DNA of 64,000 nt from Mucilaginibacter psychrotolerans (GTDB taxonomy: Bacteria > Bacteroidota > Bacteroidia > Sphingobacteriales > Sphingobacteriaceae): positions 62,001 through 126,000 of the forward strand of contig NZ_SOZE01000004.1 in assembly GCF_004519315.1 (NCBI RefSeq), read 5' to 3'. Positions 17,751 to 26,254 of the stretch are shown here, piece by piece; positions within the stretch are counted from its first letter, which is position 1; each line of letters begins with the position of its first letter. Below the pieces are notes generated by a model, which had not been told where the DNA came from, made no database searches, and was given only the letters and a program-made list of their open reading frames with translations. The position numbers and the translations under genes are program-made.

Positions 17751-19793
17751 ATGCAAAAGTATTTCAACCGCGATCTGAGTTGGCTTGGCTTCAACCAGCG
17801 CGTGCTGGACGAGGCTTCTAACACGGCTGTGCCGCTAATGGAACGCATCAAATTTTTGGCAATATACTCCTCCAACCTCGATGAGTTTTATCGCGTGCGC
17901 ATGCCCGTGCTGCGTGCCCTCCAAAAAATAGGCGAGAAGAAGAGTAGTGATGTGGATGCCGATAAGCAGGCTGATATCTTACAGCAGGCATCGTCACTTA
18001 TACTGGCACAGCAGCAGCATTTCGGCGAGCTATTGACTACCCAACTGATACCGCTGCTGCGCGAGGAAAATATCGACTTGATATATAACCGCCCGCTCCC
18101 ACAGCTTTTGCAGGCGCAGGTGAGCAATTACTTTTTGGCGGAGATACTGGCCTTTTTGCAGCCGATTGCATTAGATGCCACGCACGGCTTCTTCCCCGAA
18201 AATAATAAGCTGTATTTTTTGGTAGAGCTGCCCGAAAACAATACCGATAAGTTGGTGCTGATCAATATACCATCTGATAATCTGCCGCGCTTTTATTCGG
18301 CAAAGGCCGATGGGCTGCAGTATATCTGCTTTATAGACGATGTTATCCGCTGGAATCTGGATAAGCTGTTCCGGCATGCCGAAATCAAAAATTGCTATAG
18401 CTTTAAGATTACCCGCGATGCAGAGCTCGACCTGAAAGACGAATACTCGGGCGACCTATCGGAACAAATAGAAAAACAGCTCAACAAGCGCGACCTTGGT
18501 TTCGCTACGCGTTTCCTGTACCAGGCCGATATGCCCATGTGGATACTGGATAACCTGAGCAACTACCTCAACTTGAATAAGCCCACTGCCATGGAGGGGG
18601 GGCGCTACCATAATTTAAAAGACTTTTTTACGCTGCCCATTGGCGCGCCGAACCTTGCTTATGATAAATGGCCGGCAGTTATGCTGGAGGATATCAGTCC
18701 GGATGAACTGATTTCGGATGCATTGGTCCGCAAGGATTTACTGATAAACGCTCCCTACCAATCCTACGATACCATTCTGCGGTTTTTTAACGAAGCCGCC
18801 AATAACCCCGATGTAGTGGAGATAAGCGTAACGCTCTACCGCGTAGCCAGCGATTCTAAAATTGTGAACGCCCTCATCAGCGCAGCCAAAAACGGCAAAA
18901 AGGTAAGGGTGGTGGTAGAATTGAAAGCCAGGTTTGATGAAGCGAACAATATCAAATGGGCCAAAAAGATGAAGAGCGCAGGCGTGGATATCATCTACAG
19001 TGTTACAGCGCTAAAGGTGCACGCCAAAGTTGCGCTGGTTAAAACGCGCAAAGGCGAGCGTATTACTTATACGGGTCTGCTGGCAACGGGCAATTTCAAC
19101 GAGGGGACCGCCCGTTTGTATACCGATCATATCCTGCTCACCGCCAACCCTAAATTGCTGCGCGAGGTGGAATTGCTCTTTATATTCCTGGCTAAACGCG
19201 AGAAGCCTACTGAGGATAACCACATCGATTTTAAATATATACTAGTAGCGCAGTTTAACCTGCAAACCCGTTTTCTGGAACTGATAGACCGCGAAATAGC
19301 TTTTGCAAAGCAGGGGCTTCCAGCGACAATCACCATCAAAATGAATAACCTCGAAGAAAAGGTGATGATCAATAAGCTGTACGAGGCTTCGCAGGCGGGG
19401 GTTGAAATATCGCTGCTCATCAGAGGGATATGTTGCCTGACACCCGGCGTAACGGGCCTGAGCGAGAATATCAATATCAAGCGCATAGTTGACCGTTACC
19501 TGGAGCATGGGCGGGTGTTCATCTTTAATAACAACGGCCAGCCCGACATATTTATGGGATCGGCAGATTGGATGAACCGCAATATTTACCACCGCATAGA
19601 GGTTTGTTTCCCGGTATATGATGAAGCCATAAAGCAGCAGATAACAGAAATAATTGCACTGCAGCTAAACGATAATGTGCAGGCGGTGTTGCTAAATGCA
19701 CAACTGCAAAACATTAAGCCGGAATTAACCGGTACCCCGGTACAATCGCAATTAGCCATTTACCGGTACTTAAGTCAAAAAGAGGTTGTATAA
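17751..19793 (+). CDS. ppk1: Polyphosphate kinase 1
   Basis: 680 residues, the normal PPK1 length. The N-terminus YFNRDLSWLGFNQRVLDEA and SSNLDEFYRVRMPVL are family signatures. The phospholipase-D-like catalytic half has VHAKVALV, which carries the autophosphorylated histidine, and LLATGNFNEGTARLYTDH, then RGICCLTPG and FMGSADWMNRN. The enzyme polymerises the ATP gamma-phosphate into polyphosphate, reversibly, at the inner membrane. It is the second gene of an operon that begins with the HD-PycTM fusion and is followed 5 bases later by a lipoprotein gene. Confidence 0.95.
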   Translation: MQKYFNRDLSWLGFNQRVLDEASNTAVPLMERIKFLAIYSSNLDEFYRVRMPVLRALQKIGEKKSSDVDADKQADILQQASSLILAQQQHFGELLTTQLIPLLREENIDLIYNRPLPQLLQAQVSNYFLAEILAFLQPIALDATHGFFPENNKLYFLVELPENNTDKLVLINIPSDNLPRFYSAKADGLQYICFIDDVIRWNLDKLFRHAEIKNCYSFKITRDAELDLKDEYSGDLSEQIEKQLNKRDLGFATRFLYQADMPMWILDNLSNYLNLNKPTAMEGGRYHNLKDFFTLPIGAPNLAYDKWPAVMLEDISPDELISDALVRKDLLINAPYQSYDTILRFFNEAANNPDVVEISVTLYRVASDSKIVNALISAAKNGKKVRVVVELKARFDEANNIKWAKKMKSAGVDIIYSVTALKVHAKVALVKTRKGERITYTGLLATGNFNEGTARLYTDHILLTANPKLLREVELLFIFLAKREKPTEDNHIDFKYILVAQFNLQTRFLELIDREIAFAKQGLPATITIKMNNLEEKVMINKLYEASQAGVEISLLIRGICCLTPGVTGLSENINIKRIVDRYLEHGRVFIFNNNGQPDIFMGSADWMNRNIYHRIEVCFPVYDEAIKQQITEIIALQLNDNVQAVLLNAQLQNIKPELTGTPVQSQLAIYRYLSQKEVV

Positions 19794-19798
19794 ATACC

Positions 19799-20704
19799 AT
19801 GAGCATGAAAACGGTAGCCATTTTATTTTCGATAGTTATTTTAGGCCTCATCGGCGCATCATGCAGCCAGAATGATGGCAAACAAAAAAAAGGCAAGCAT
19901 AAAAAAGATAAAGAAAAGCAGGAAGCCGTTGCCGTATCGCCGCCGGGCTATGATTTAACAAAGCCGCTGAAATACAAGATGCCGTCAGAACTGCTGGAGA
20001 TATCGGGCATTGCGGTTAACAAGGGCGACGATAACCTGATTTATGCCGAACAGGATGAGGATGGCAACATCTATTACCTGCATCCGGGCGATAAAACACC
20101 AAAAAGTGCTAAATTTGGTAAACATGGAGATTACGAAGACGTAGCCGTTGGCAACGGCCAGGCGGTAATCCTCCGTAGCGATGGCGAGTTGCACAGCTTC
20201 CCGCTTACCGAGGTGAAGGGCGGGCAGATAAAGAGCCAAAAGGTAAAAAACCAGATGCCACCGGGCGAATATGAGGGCATGCACTTCGACAATGAAAGCG
20301 GCAAGCTCTATATTCTGTGCAAGCAATGTACTATAGATAAATCTACCGATAATAACTCGGGGTATATATTCAACCTCGGCACCGATGGTAGCATCACCAA
20401 AACCGGCGGATTTACCGTAAATGCAACAACGGTTGATGATGAAGGCGAGATAAAAAAATTCAAATTCCGCCCTTCGGCACTGGCGCGTAACCCGCTCACC
20501 AAACAGTGGTTTATCGTATCATCTATAAACAAGCTGCTGCTGGTTACCGACGATAAATGGAAAGTACAGGCGAGTTATCCGCTAAAGGGTTTCCTGCAGC
20601 CCGAGGGCATCGCGTTCGATAGCAAAGGCAACCTGTACATATCCAACGAAGGTGATGAACTGGATAGCGGGAATATATTGTTTTTTAAGTACACAAAACC
20701 CTAA
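19799..20704 (+). CDS. SdiA-regulated-domain lipoprotein (beta-propeller-like)
   Basis: 301 residues with a lipoprotein signal (hydrophobic stretch ending GASC), then a very Lys-rich linker (about 24-42), then a domain with repeated NLYISNEGDE/NLIYAEQDEDGN-type blades. ISGIAV near the start and PEGIAFDSKGNLYIS near the end are typical of the SdiA-regulated (PF06977) beta-propeller. It should sit on a membrane facing the periplasm. The function is unknown. Its position 5 bases after ppk1 suggests a role tied to phosphate or polyphosphate physiology. Confidence 0.75.
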   Translation: MSMKTVAILFSIVILGLIGASCSQNDGKQKKGKHKKDKEKQEAVAVSPPGYDLTKPLKYKMPSELLEISGIAVNKGDDNLIYAEQDEDGNIYYLHPGDKTPKSAKFGKHGDYEDVAVGNGQAVILRSDGELHSFPLTEVKGGQIKSQKVKNQMPPGEYEGMHFDNESGKLYILCKQCTIDKSTDNNSGYIFNLGTDGSITKTGGFTVNATTVDDEGEIKKFKFRPSALARNPLTKQWFIVSSINKLLLVTDDKWKVQASYPLKGFLQPEGIAFDSKGNLYISNEGDELDSGNILFFKYTKP

Positions 20705-20769
20705 TGATAAAATGCCGATAACACAGCAGCATGTGCCCGTCACATGCTGCTCATAAACACCCCTATTCT

Positions 20770-23349
20770 ATGCGTAAATACCTACTTACCCTATCCACCA
20801 TAGTTGCCGCCGCCACTGCCGGTTACGCGCAACAAAATGCCGTTAATGAGTTACCCGCCCCTAAATTCAGGGACAGTATGGTGGTAAAAGTACACCCTTC
20901 CTATAACGATGTTACGGGTGCCCATAAATGGCTTTTTGGCAAAAATTACCGCGAAGAATGGGCTGTGCCGGTTAAGCTGCCGATAATCAGGATAAGCGAA
21001 GTGTACGGCGGCCTTACCCCCGAAAAAGAGGGTGGAGGTTATCAATCTAAATCGCTAAGGCTTAAAGATAAAACGGGGCGCGAGTGGGTGATCAGGAGCG
21101 TAGAGAAATCGCCGGATAAATTGCTCCCGTCAAATTTTGCCGGCACTTTTGCTATAGATTGGCTGGACGATGCCATCAGCGGGCAGCATCCTTTTTCGGC
21201 ATTGATAGTGGGCCCAATGGCCGAGGCGGCTAACGTACCGCACTCCAATCCGGTAATAGGCGTAGTGGCGGACGACCCCGCGCTGGGCAAATTCCGGCAG
21301 AAATTTGCCAACATTGTTTGCCTGTTAGAAGAACGGGAACCGGGCGGCGAATCTGACAACACCCCCAAGGCTTTGGGCAAGATCATAGCAGATAACGATA
21401 ACCATTTCGACGGCGAAGCATTCCTGCGGGCACGTTTGCTGGATCTGCTGGTGGCCGATTGGGACCGCCACGAGGACCAATGGCGCTGGCTCGACCGCCA
21501 AAAGGGCGACGGCAAAATGTATATAGGCGTACCCCGCGACCGCGACCAGGTGCTGCATGTAGCACAGGGGCTGTTCCCGACCATCGCATCATTGCCATTT
21601 ATTAGTCCCGCCATAGATAATTTCAGCGGAGAGATACCTCGGGTGAAATACTCCATCTTCAAAACCCGTTTCATTAAACCTTATACCGATGCGCAGATAC
21701 CCTTTGAAGATTGGATGCGCATAACCAACGCCTTCGTAGCTGCCGAAACCGATGCCGTGCTGGAAGCAGGCTTACGCAAAATGCCGGTTGAGGCTTACAA
21801 CGTCAGGCATGATAAGCTGCTTGCCGAGTTGAAGCAGCGCCGCGATGCCATTCCCAAAGCGATGGAGGAGTATTATTACTTCATCAACCGCCTGGTAGAT
21901 ATACGCACCAGCGATAAGAACGAACAGGTAACCATTACCGATGCGCCCGATAACGGCATGCGGGTGCTGATCCAAAAAATAACCAAGGAAGGTAAGCTGG
22001 GCGATACCTTATTGGATATGGTTTACAAGCCTGCCATTACCCATGAGATCAGGCTCTTTGTATCCGGCGGAGACGACCATGTGACCATTAATACCGCAAA
22101 CTCGCCCATCAACCTGCGTGTTGTGGGCGGAACGGGCAACAAAATTTACGAGGGTATCAAATCGAATGGGCGGGTAAAGCTTTATGATAAACCGGATAGC
22201 CTCAAATTTATTGGCGACGAAAATATCTTCAGCAAACACCTTTCGCGCGATACTTTCAATACCAAATTCGTTCCTACCTATCCCTATAACGTTTGGATGC
22301 CGCTGGCAACCGCCGCCATCAATGCCGATGATGGCTTTTTGCTGGGTCTGGGCGTGCAGTACACTAAAAACGATGGCTTCCGCAAGCTGCCTTATACCAG
22401 CCTGCAGCAACTAATGGTAACCCACTCTTTCTCTACAGATGCGTTCAGGATACGCTATAGCGGCGAATGGATACATGTCTTCGGTAAAACCGACCTGCTG
22501 ATGAATGCCAAAATACAGGCACCTGATAATACCATGAACTTCTTTGGTTTTGGCAATAGTACGCCGCTGGTGAAAGGGCCTAATTACCGCAGGTTTTACC
22601 GCACCAGGTTTGATACCTACCAGTTCGACCCGGCACTGCGCTGGCGGCTGGATAGCGTGCAAAGTATCAGCGTTGGCCCATCGTTCCAATATTATCATTT
22701 CGATGGAGAGGGCAACGCAGGCAGGTTGATTACCAACCCACCACTCGTCAATTCGTACGATAGTTTGATTGTAGATAAAGACAAGATGCATGTGGGCATA
22801 ACGGTAAACTATATAGATAATGAACGCAAAGGCGGCGTGTTCCCCAATGATGGGCATTACTTTACCGTTAGCTTAACCGGTTACCGGGGCTTGAACAGCT
22901 ATTCCAAATCGTACGGGCAGCTACGCTCGGAGTTTACTTTCTATAGAAATCTTACCAGCCATGGCGCATTGGTACTAAGCGACCGCGTAGGTGGCGGCAT
23001 CACCGTTGGTCGCCCTGCTTTTTACCAGGGCATGTTTTTGGGCGGGCAGGGTAATTTGCTGGGCTTTTTGCAAAACAGGTTCGCAGGTAAGCATATGGTG
23101 TATAACAACTTTCAGGCGAGGCTAAAACTGGCCAACATCAAGGGTTACCTATTGCCAGGCCAACTGGGCATCAGTGGGTTTTATGACGTGGGCAGGGTAT
23201 GGGCCGATAACTACAACTCAGGCGGCCTGCACCATGGCGTAGGCGGCGGGGCGTATTTTTCGCCTGCGGCGCTTATCGTAATACAAGTATTGGCCGGCCA
23301 CTCGGTGGAGGGCTGGTACCCGTATGTGAGCTTGAATTTTAGAATATGA
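20770..23349 (+). CDS. BamA/TamA-like outer-membrane barrel with kinase-like N-terminal region
   Basis: 859 residues from the ATG at 20770. An upstream ATG at 20731 would put 13 polar residues ahead of a clean signal peptide (MRKYLLTLSTIVAAATAGYAQ), so 20770 is chosen. Residues about 500-859 form a surface-antigen/BamA-type barrel ending in YVSLNFRI, with GGQGNLLGF and GISGFYDVGRVW as in D15 proteins. Residues 80-270 are unusual: a GGGYQSKSLRL loop, then LLVADWDRHEDQW (D232, R233, H234) and VPRDRDQ (D257, D259). These resemble the catalytic DRH and metal-binding Asp of Fam20C-like kinases. No POTRA domain was evident. Third gene after ppk1, 65 bases downstream of the lipoprotein gene. Confidence 0.7.
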   Translation: MRKYLLTLSTIVAAATAGYAQQNAVNELPAPKFRDSMVVKVHPSYNDVTGAHKWLFGKNYREEWAVPVKLPIIRISEVYGGLTPEKEGGGYQSKSLRLKDKTGREWVIRSVEKSPDKLLPSNFAGTFAIDWLDDAISGQHPFSALIVGPMAEAANVPHSNPVIGVVADDPALGKFRQKFANIVCLLEEREPGGESDNTPKALGKIIADNDNHFDGEAFLRARLLDLLVADWDRHEDQWRWLDRQKGDGKMYIGVPRDRDQVLHVAQGLFPTIASLPFISPAIDNFSGEIPRVKYSIFKTRFIKPYTDAQIPFEDWMRITNAFVAAETDAVLEAGLRKMPVEAYNVRHDKLLAELKQRRDAIPKAMEEYYYFINRLVDIRTSDKNEQVTITDAPDNGMRVLIQKITKEGKLGDTLLDMVYKPAITHEIRLFVSGGDDHVTINTANSPINLRVVGGTGNKIYEGIKSNGRVKLYDKPDSLKFIGDENIFSKHLSRDTFNTKFVPTYPYNVWMPLATAAINADDGFLLGLGVQYTKNDGFRKLPYTSLQQLMVTHSFSTDAFRIRYSGEWIHVFGKTDLLMNAKIQAPDNTMNFFGFGNSTPLVKGPNYRRFYRTRFDTYQFDPALRWRLDSVQSISVGPSFQYYHFDGEGNAGRLITNPPLVNSYDSLIVDKDKMHVGITVNYIDNERKGGVFPNDGHYFTVSLTGYRGLNSYSKSYGQLRSEFTFYRNLTSHGALVLSDRVGGGITVGRPAFYQGMFLGGQGNLLGFLQNRFAGKHMVYNNFQARLKLANIKGYLLPGQLGISGFYDVGRVWADNYNSGGLHHGVGGGAYFSPAALIVIQVLAGHSVEGWYPYVSLNFRI

Positions 23350-23352
23350 TGC

Positions 23353-23459
23353 TTGTCTGAACCATGATTTTCTTGATTTAAGGATGGCTCTGATGCGGAA
23401 AGAGAACGTATTAAGACAATCCTGAAATCCTTTAATCAAGCGAATCATGGTTCAGACAA
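23353..23459. repeat. Inverted-repeat (MITE-like) element C
   Basis: 17-bp perfect terminal inverted repeat TTGTCTGAACCATGATT / AATCATGGTTCAGACAA (23353-23369 and 23443-23459), with a second inner pair CTTGATTTAAGGAT / ATCCTTTAATCAAG. The outermost TCTGAAC/GTTCAGA is shared with elements A and B. The stretch 23460-23590 after it has no gene but shows ACATCTGCACAT-like repeats. Confidence 0.7.
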
Positions 23460-23591
23460 AGCGTTAGCGATAGTAGCGGATACCGGCCCTGAGCCTAAGG
23501 CCTTGTGCGCGTATGAGCGGATAGCGCGGGGCAAAGCCAACGCCCGCCTAACTCATCTGCACATCTGAAATCTTCACATCTGCACATTTTC

Positions 23592-23628
23592 TTAACCTAC
23601 ATTAACTTTCCGTTTTAACCTACATTAA
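23592..23628 (+). promoter_or_regulatory. Tandem 14-bp operator upstream of the dioxygenase operon
   Basis: Two identical direct half-sites TTAACCTACATTAA at 23592-23605 and 23615-23628, 23 bases start to start. This is the same arrangement as at 9166-9202. Confidence 0.65.
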
Positions 23629-23650
23629 GTTGAAATACCGTGTTTATACC

Positions 23651-23658
23651 GACATTTG
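23651..23658 (+). promoter_or_regulatory. Candidate -7 box of the dioxygenase operon
   Basis: GACATTTG (TTTG kept, first base off, against TAnnTTTG), 59 bases after the first operator base, the same offset as at pirin 1. Confidence 0.35.
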
Positions 23659-23707
23659 ATATCAACAAACAAGAACAAAACACAAACAATTTAAAGGAAA
23701 CAACATC

Positions 23708-24643
23708 ATGGAAAATACAATAAACGGCATCCACCACATCACAGCAATTGCTGGCAATGCCAAACGCAACTATAATTTTTACACCAATGTTTTGGGCCAG
23801 CGCCTGGTTAAGAAAACCGTAAACTTCGACGACCCTGAAACTTACCACTTATACTACGGTGATAAAGAAGGTACCCCCGGCAGTATCCTTACATTCTTCC
23901 CTTGGGAAGGCATCCAAACAGGCCGCAGAGGTGCAAGGCAGGCTACCGAAATTGGTTACTCGGTACCAAAAGGAAGCCTTGATTTTTGGGTTAACCGTTT
24001 CGAAAAACATAACGTAATTTACAACAAGGTAGCCGAAAAATTTGGCGAAGAATACTTAACCGTATTAGACCCGGATGGTTTGAAACTGGAATTGACAGCA
24101 TCTAAAACTGCTGATAACCGTTTGCCTTGGGAAACCGACGAAGTTAAAGCCGAGAACGCTATCAAGGGTTTCCACAACGTAACTATCACCACCAATAAAA
24201 TGCAGCCTACTGCCGATATTTTGACTGGCGTATTCGGCTATAAATTGTTGGAACAAAACGTAAACCGTTACCGTTTTATAACCGATGCGGTTGAAAATGC
24301 CAACATTGTAGACCTGGTTGAAGTTGCCGGCGAAGTTGCAGGCCACGTAGCCGGTGGCAGCGTACACCACGTAGCCTTCAGGGTAGCCAACGAAGAAATA
24401 TTGATGCAATACCGCGAAAAGATAGCAGCCTTAGGTTTGCATATCACCGACAAGATAGACCGTAACTACTTCTATTCACTGTACTTCCGCGAACCGGGAG
24501 GCGTGTTGTTCGAAATTGCTACCGATAATCCGGGCTTCGCAGTAGACGAATCGGTTGAAGAATTGGGCCAGAACCTGAAATTACCTGCACAGCACGAACG
24601 ATTCAGGTCGGCTTTAGAAAAATCATTACCAAAACTGTTCTAA
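23708..24643 (+). CDS. Ring-cleaving dioxygenase (VOC family, MhqO/MhqA-like)
   Basis: 311 residues made of two vicinal-oxygen-chelate modules (about 5-140 and 155-290). NGIHHITAIAGNAKRNYNFY starts the first module with a metal-ligand His. VHHVAFRVANEE gives the second His, and YFREPGGVLFEIATD supplies the Glu ligand. The match is to the Bacillus MhqA/MhqE/MhqO group, which opens quinone or hydroquinone rings. It is the first gene of an operon with an MhqD-like hydrolase 6 bases downstream, behind a tandem operator shared with pirin 1. Confidence 0.88.
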   Translation: MENTINGIHHITAIAGNAKRNYNFYTNVLGQRLVKKTVNFDDPETYHLYYGDKEGTPGSILTFFPWEGIQTGRRGARQATEIGYSVPKGSLDFWVNRFEKHNVIYNKVAEKFGEEYLTVLDPDGLKLELTASKTADNRLPWETDEVKAENAIKGFHNVTITTNKMQPTADILTGVFGYKLLEQNVNRYRFITDAVENANIVDLVEVAGEVAGHVAGGSVHHVAFRVANEEILMQYREKIAALGLHITDKIDRNYFYSLYFREPGGVLFEIATDNPGFAVDESVEELGQNLKLPAQHERFRSALEKSLPKLF

Positions 24644-24649
24644 TTATTT

Positions 24650-25273
24650 ATGTACAGTCACACAAAGCAAATTAAAACGGCGGGTGCAGCACCCGCCGTT
24701 GCTAAAGGCGCGCTGATACTGCTGCATGGCAGGGGCGGCACCGCAGCCAATATTATAGGTATAGCAAACGAGCTGGATGTAGATGGTTTTGCCCTATACG
24801 CGCCGCAGGCCACCAATAACAGCTGGTATCCCTTAAGTTTTTTAGCACCCGATGAACAGAACCAGCCCGCCTTAGATTCGGCATTGGAAATGGTAGATGA
24901 AACGGTAAAACAGGCATTGGCAGATGGTATCCCGGCGCATAAGATATACTTTCTGGGATTTTCGCAAGGGGCCTGCTTAACGCTGGAGTACATCACCCGC
25001 CATGCCCAGCCTTTTGGCGGCGCAGTCGCTTTTACCGGCGGATTGATTGGCGAGCATGTGAATTTGGATAACTACAAGGGCGATTTCATTGGCATGCCCG
25101 TGCTGATTACCACCGGCAACCCCGACCCGCACGTGCCGCTGAGCAGGGTAGAAGAAAGCGTGAAAGTATTGAAAAGTATGGATGCCGCAGTTACGCTGAA
25201 AGTATATAACGGCAGGCCGCATACGATCAGCAGGGAAGAAATAGACCTGGCCAATAACACCATATTTATATGA
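24650..25273 (+). CDS. Alpha/beta hydrolase (phospholipase/carboxylesterase, MhqD-like)
   Basis: 207 residues with an LLHGRGG oxyanion region, nucleophile elbow GFSQG with Ser105, acid Asp159 (TTGNPDPHVP) and His191 (GRPHTIS). This is the complete carboxylesterase triad at the usual length for the family. In Bacillus the homologue MhqD is induced by methylhydroquinone together with MhqO-type dioxygenases, and the same pairing is seen here. Its stop overlaps the start of a 22-codon ORF by ATGA. It is cytoplasmic. Confidence 0.88.
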   Translation: MYSHTKQIKTAGAAPAVAKGALILLHGRGGTAANIIGIANELDVDGFALYAPQATNNSWYPLSFLAPDEQNQPALDSALEMVDETVKQALADGIPAHKIYFLGFSQGACLTLEYITRHAQPFGGAVAFTGGLIGEHVNLDNYKGDFIGMPVLITTGNPDPHVPLSRVEESVKVLKSMDAAVTLKVYNGRPHTISREEIDLANNTIFI

Positions 25274-25338
25274 ACAAACTCATAGCATGGCTGTTAGCCA
25301 AATGGACGGCGAGCAATTTTAAAAAAGTAAGGCAATGA
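25270..25338 (+). CDS. 22-residue coupled micro-ORF
   Basis: The ORF begins with MNKLIAWLLAKW and ends KKVRQ. Its ATG overlaps the hydrolase stop as ATGA (25270-25273), and its own stop overlaps the next gene's ATG as ATGA (25335-25338). Exact overlap at both ends suggests translational coupling or a real small amphipathic, basic peptide. A spacer serving only to re-initiate the next gene is the alternative. No known family. Confidence 0.45.
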   Translation: MNKLIAWLLAKWTASNFKKVRQ

Positions 25339-25622
25339 ACTACGACAATATAGCACTCATCAACAACGAAGCCATCCACAATTTTGAACTCTTTGTGGAT
25401 GGCTATCGTGCCTTTATCGATTATAAAACCAAGGATAACAAAATTTACCTTATCCATACCGAAGTGCCCAAAGAACTGCAGGGCCAGGGCGTTGCGGAGG
25501 CCATTGTAGAGAAGGCCTTTAAATACATCGAAGCGCATCATTTAATATTGATACCGCTATGTACCTACGTACAGGTCTTCCTGCGGAAACACCCGGAATG
25601 GGACAGACTCTTAGCAGCATAA
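25335..25622 (+). CDS. Small GNAT-type N-acetyltransferase (YjdJ-like)
   Basis: 95 residues, the length of the short GCN5-related group (PF14542). Recognisable features are FELFVDGYRAFIDYK, the beta-4 strand IYLIHTEVP, the CoA-binding turn ELQGQGVAEAIVEKAF and the final CTYVQVFLRKHPEW. The substrate is unknown. It is fourth in the quinone-response operon and is translationally coupled to the micro-ORF before it. Confidence 0.85.
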   Translation: MNYDNIALINNEAIHNFELFVDGYRAFIDYKTKDNKIYLIHTEVPKELQGQGVAEAIVEKAFKYIEAHHLILIPLCTYVQVFLRKHPEWDRLLAA

Positions 25623-25626
25623 TCAA

Positions 25627-25980
25627 ATGGAGCAGTTTAAAGTAACCCGCGTTTATGCAGACGCAAACGGCGACAGCCATTTCGACGAAGTGTATTACCC
25701 GCTAACCGATGGTGGCCCGATTGGGCAGTTATCCGAAAGGGTGGCGGTAAAGGAAGTTATCTTTCGCAAAGTACCACCCGGCTATAACGATTTGCACACC
25801 GCGCCGGCGAAGCAATACGTAGTATTGTTGGATGGCGGCGTAGAGATAGAAACCTCCCTCGGCAAAAAACGCAGGTTTGAGCAGGGCGAAGTGTTATTGA
25901 TGGAAGATACTACAGGTAAGGGGCATCGCAGCAGCAACCTGGAGCAGAAAGAGCGGAGTTCGTTGTTTATTATTTTCTGA
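25627..25980 (+). CDS. Small cupin protein
   Basis: 117 residues with a single cupin barrel. DLHTAPAKQYVVLLDGGVEI is the first motif, where His and Gln replace parts of the usual HxH. FEQGEVLLMEDTTGKGHRS is the second motif, with its His. Metal binding is therefore plausible but incomplete in motif 1. It starts 4 bases after the GNAT gene and closes the operon. Confidence 0.7.
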   Translation: MEQFKVTRVYADANGDSHFDEVYYPLTDGGPIGQLSERVAVKEVIFRKVPPGYNDLHTAPAKQYVVLLDGGVEIETSLGKKRRFEQGEVLLMEDTTGKGHRSSNLEQKERSSLFIIF

Positions 25981-26200
25981 ATCAGGATTTTCAGAATTTG
26001 AGAATTTTCAGAATGGAAGTTCACGAGCATGTTCAGCTTCCGGGCCAACACGCTTTTTTATTTGTGAAATTCGAATCAATTCTTAAAATCCGCTTCAATT
26101 CGTGGACTTCGTGTTTATCCATTTTTTTAACACAGAGTGCGCAAATAATACACTGAGGACACAGAGGTTTTGTAGGAATAAAGCACCAGAGCGAAAAGTT

Positions 26201-26247
26201 AATTCGTGAAATTCCCTTAATTCGTGAAATTAGTGTTCACTCAATTC
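26201..26247 (-). repeat. 47-bp dispersed intergenic repeat, copy 2
   Basis: Reverse complement of 2680-2726 at 41 of 47 bases. The stretch before it, 25981-26200, has related AATTCGTG and CACAGAG words but no gene. Confidence 0.65.
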
Positions 26248-26254
26248 TTGTTAA

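Noticed and set aside
20731..20769. Earlier ATG for the BamA-like gene
   Set aside because: It would put polar residues before a clear signal peptide; the ATG at 20770 fits better.
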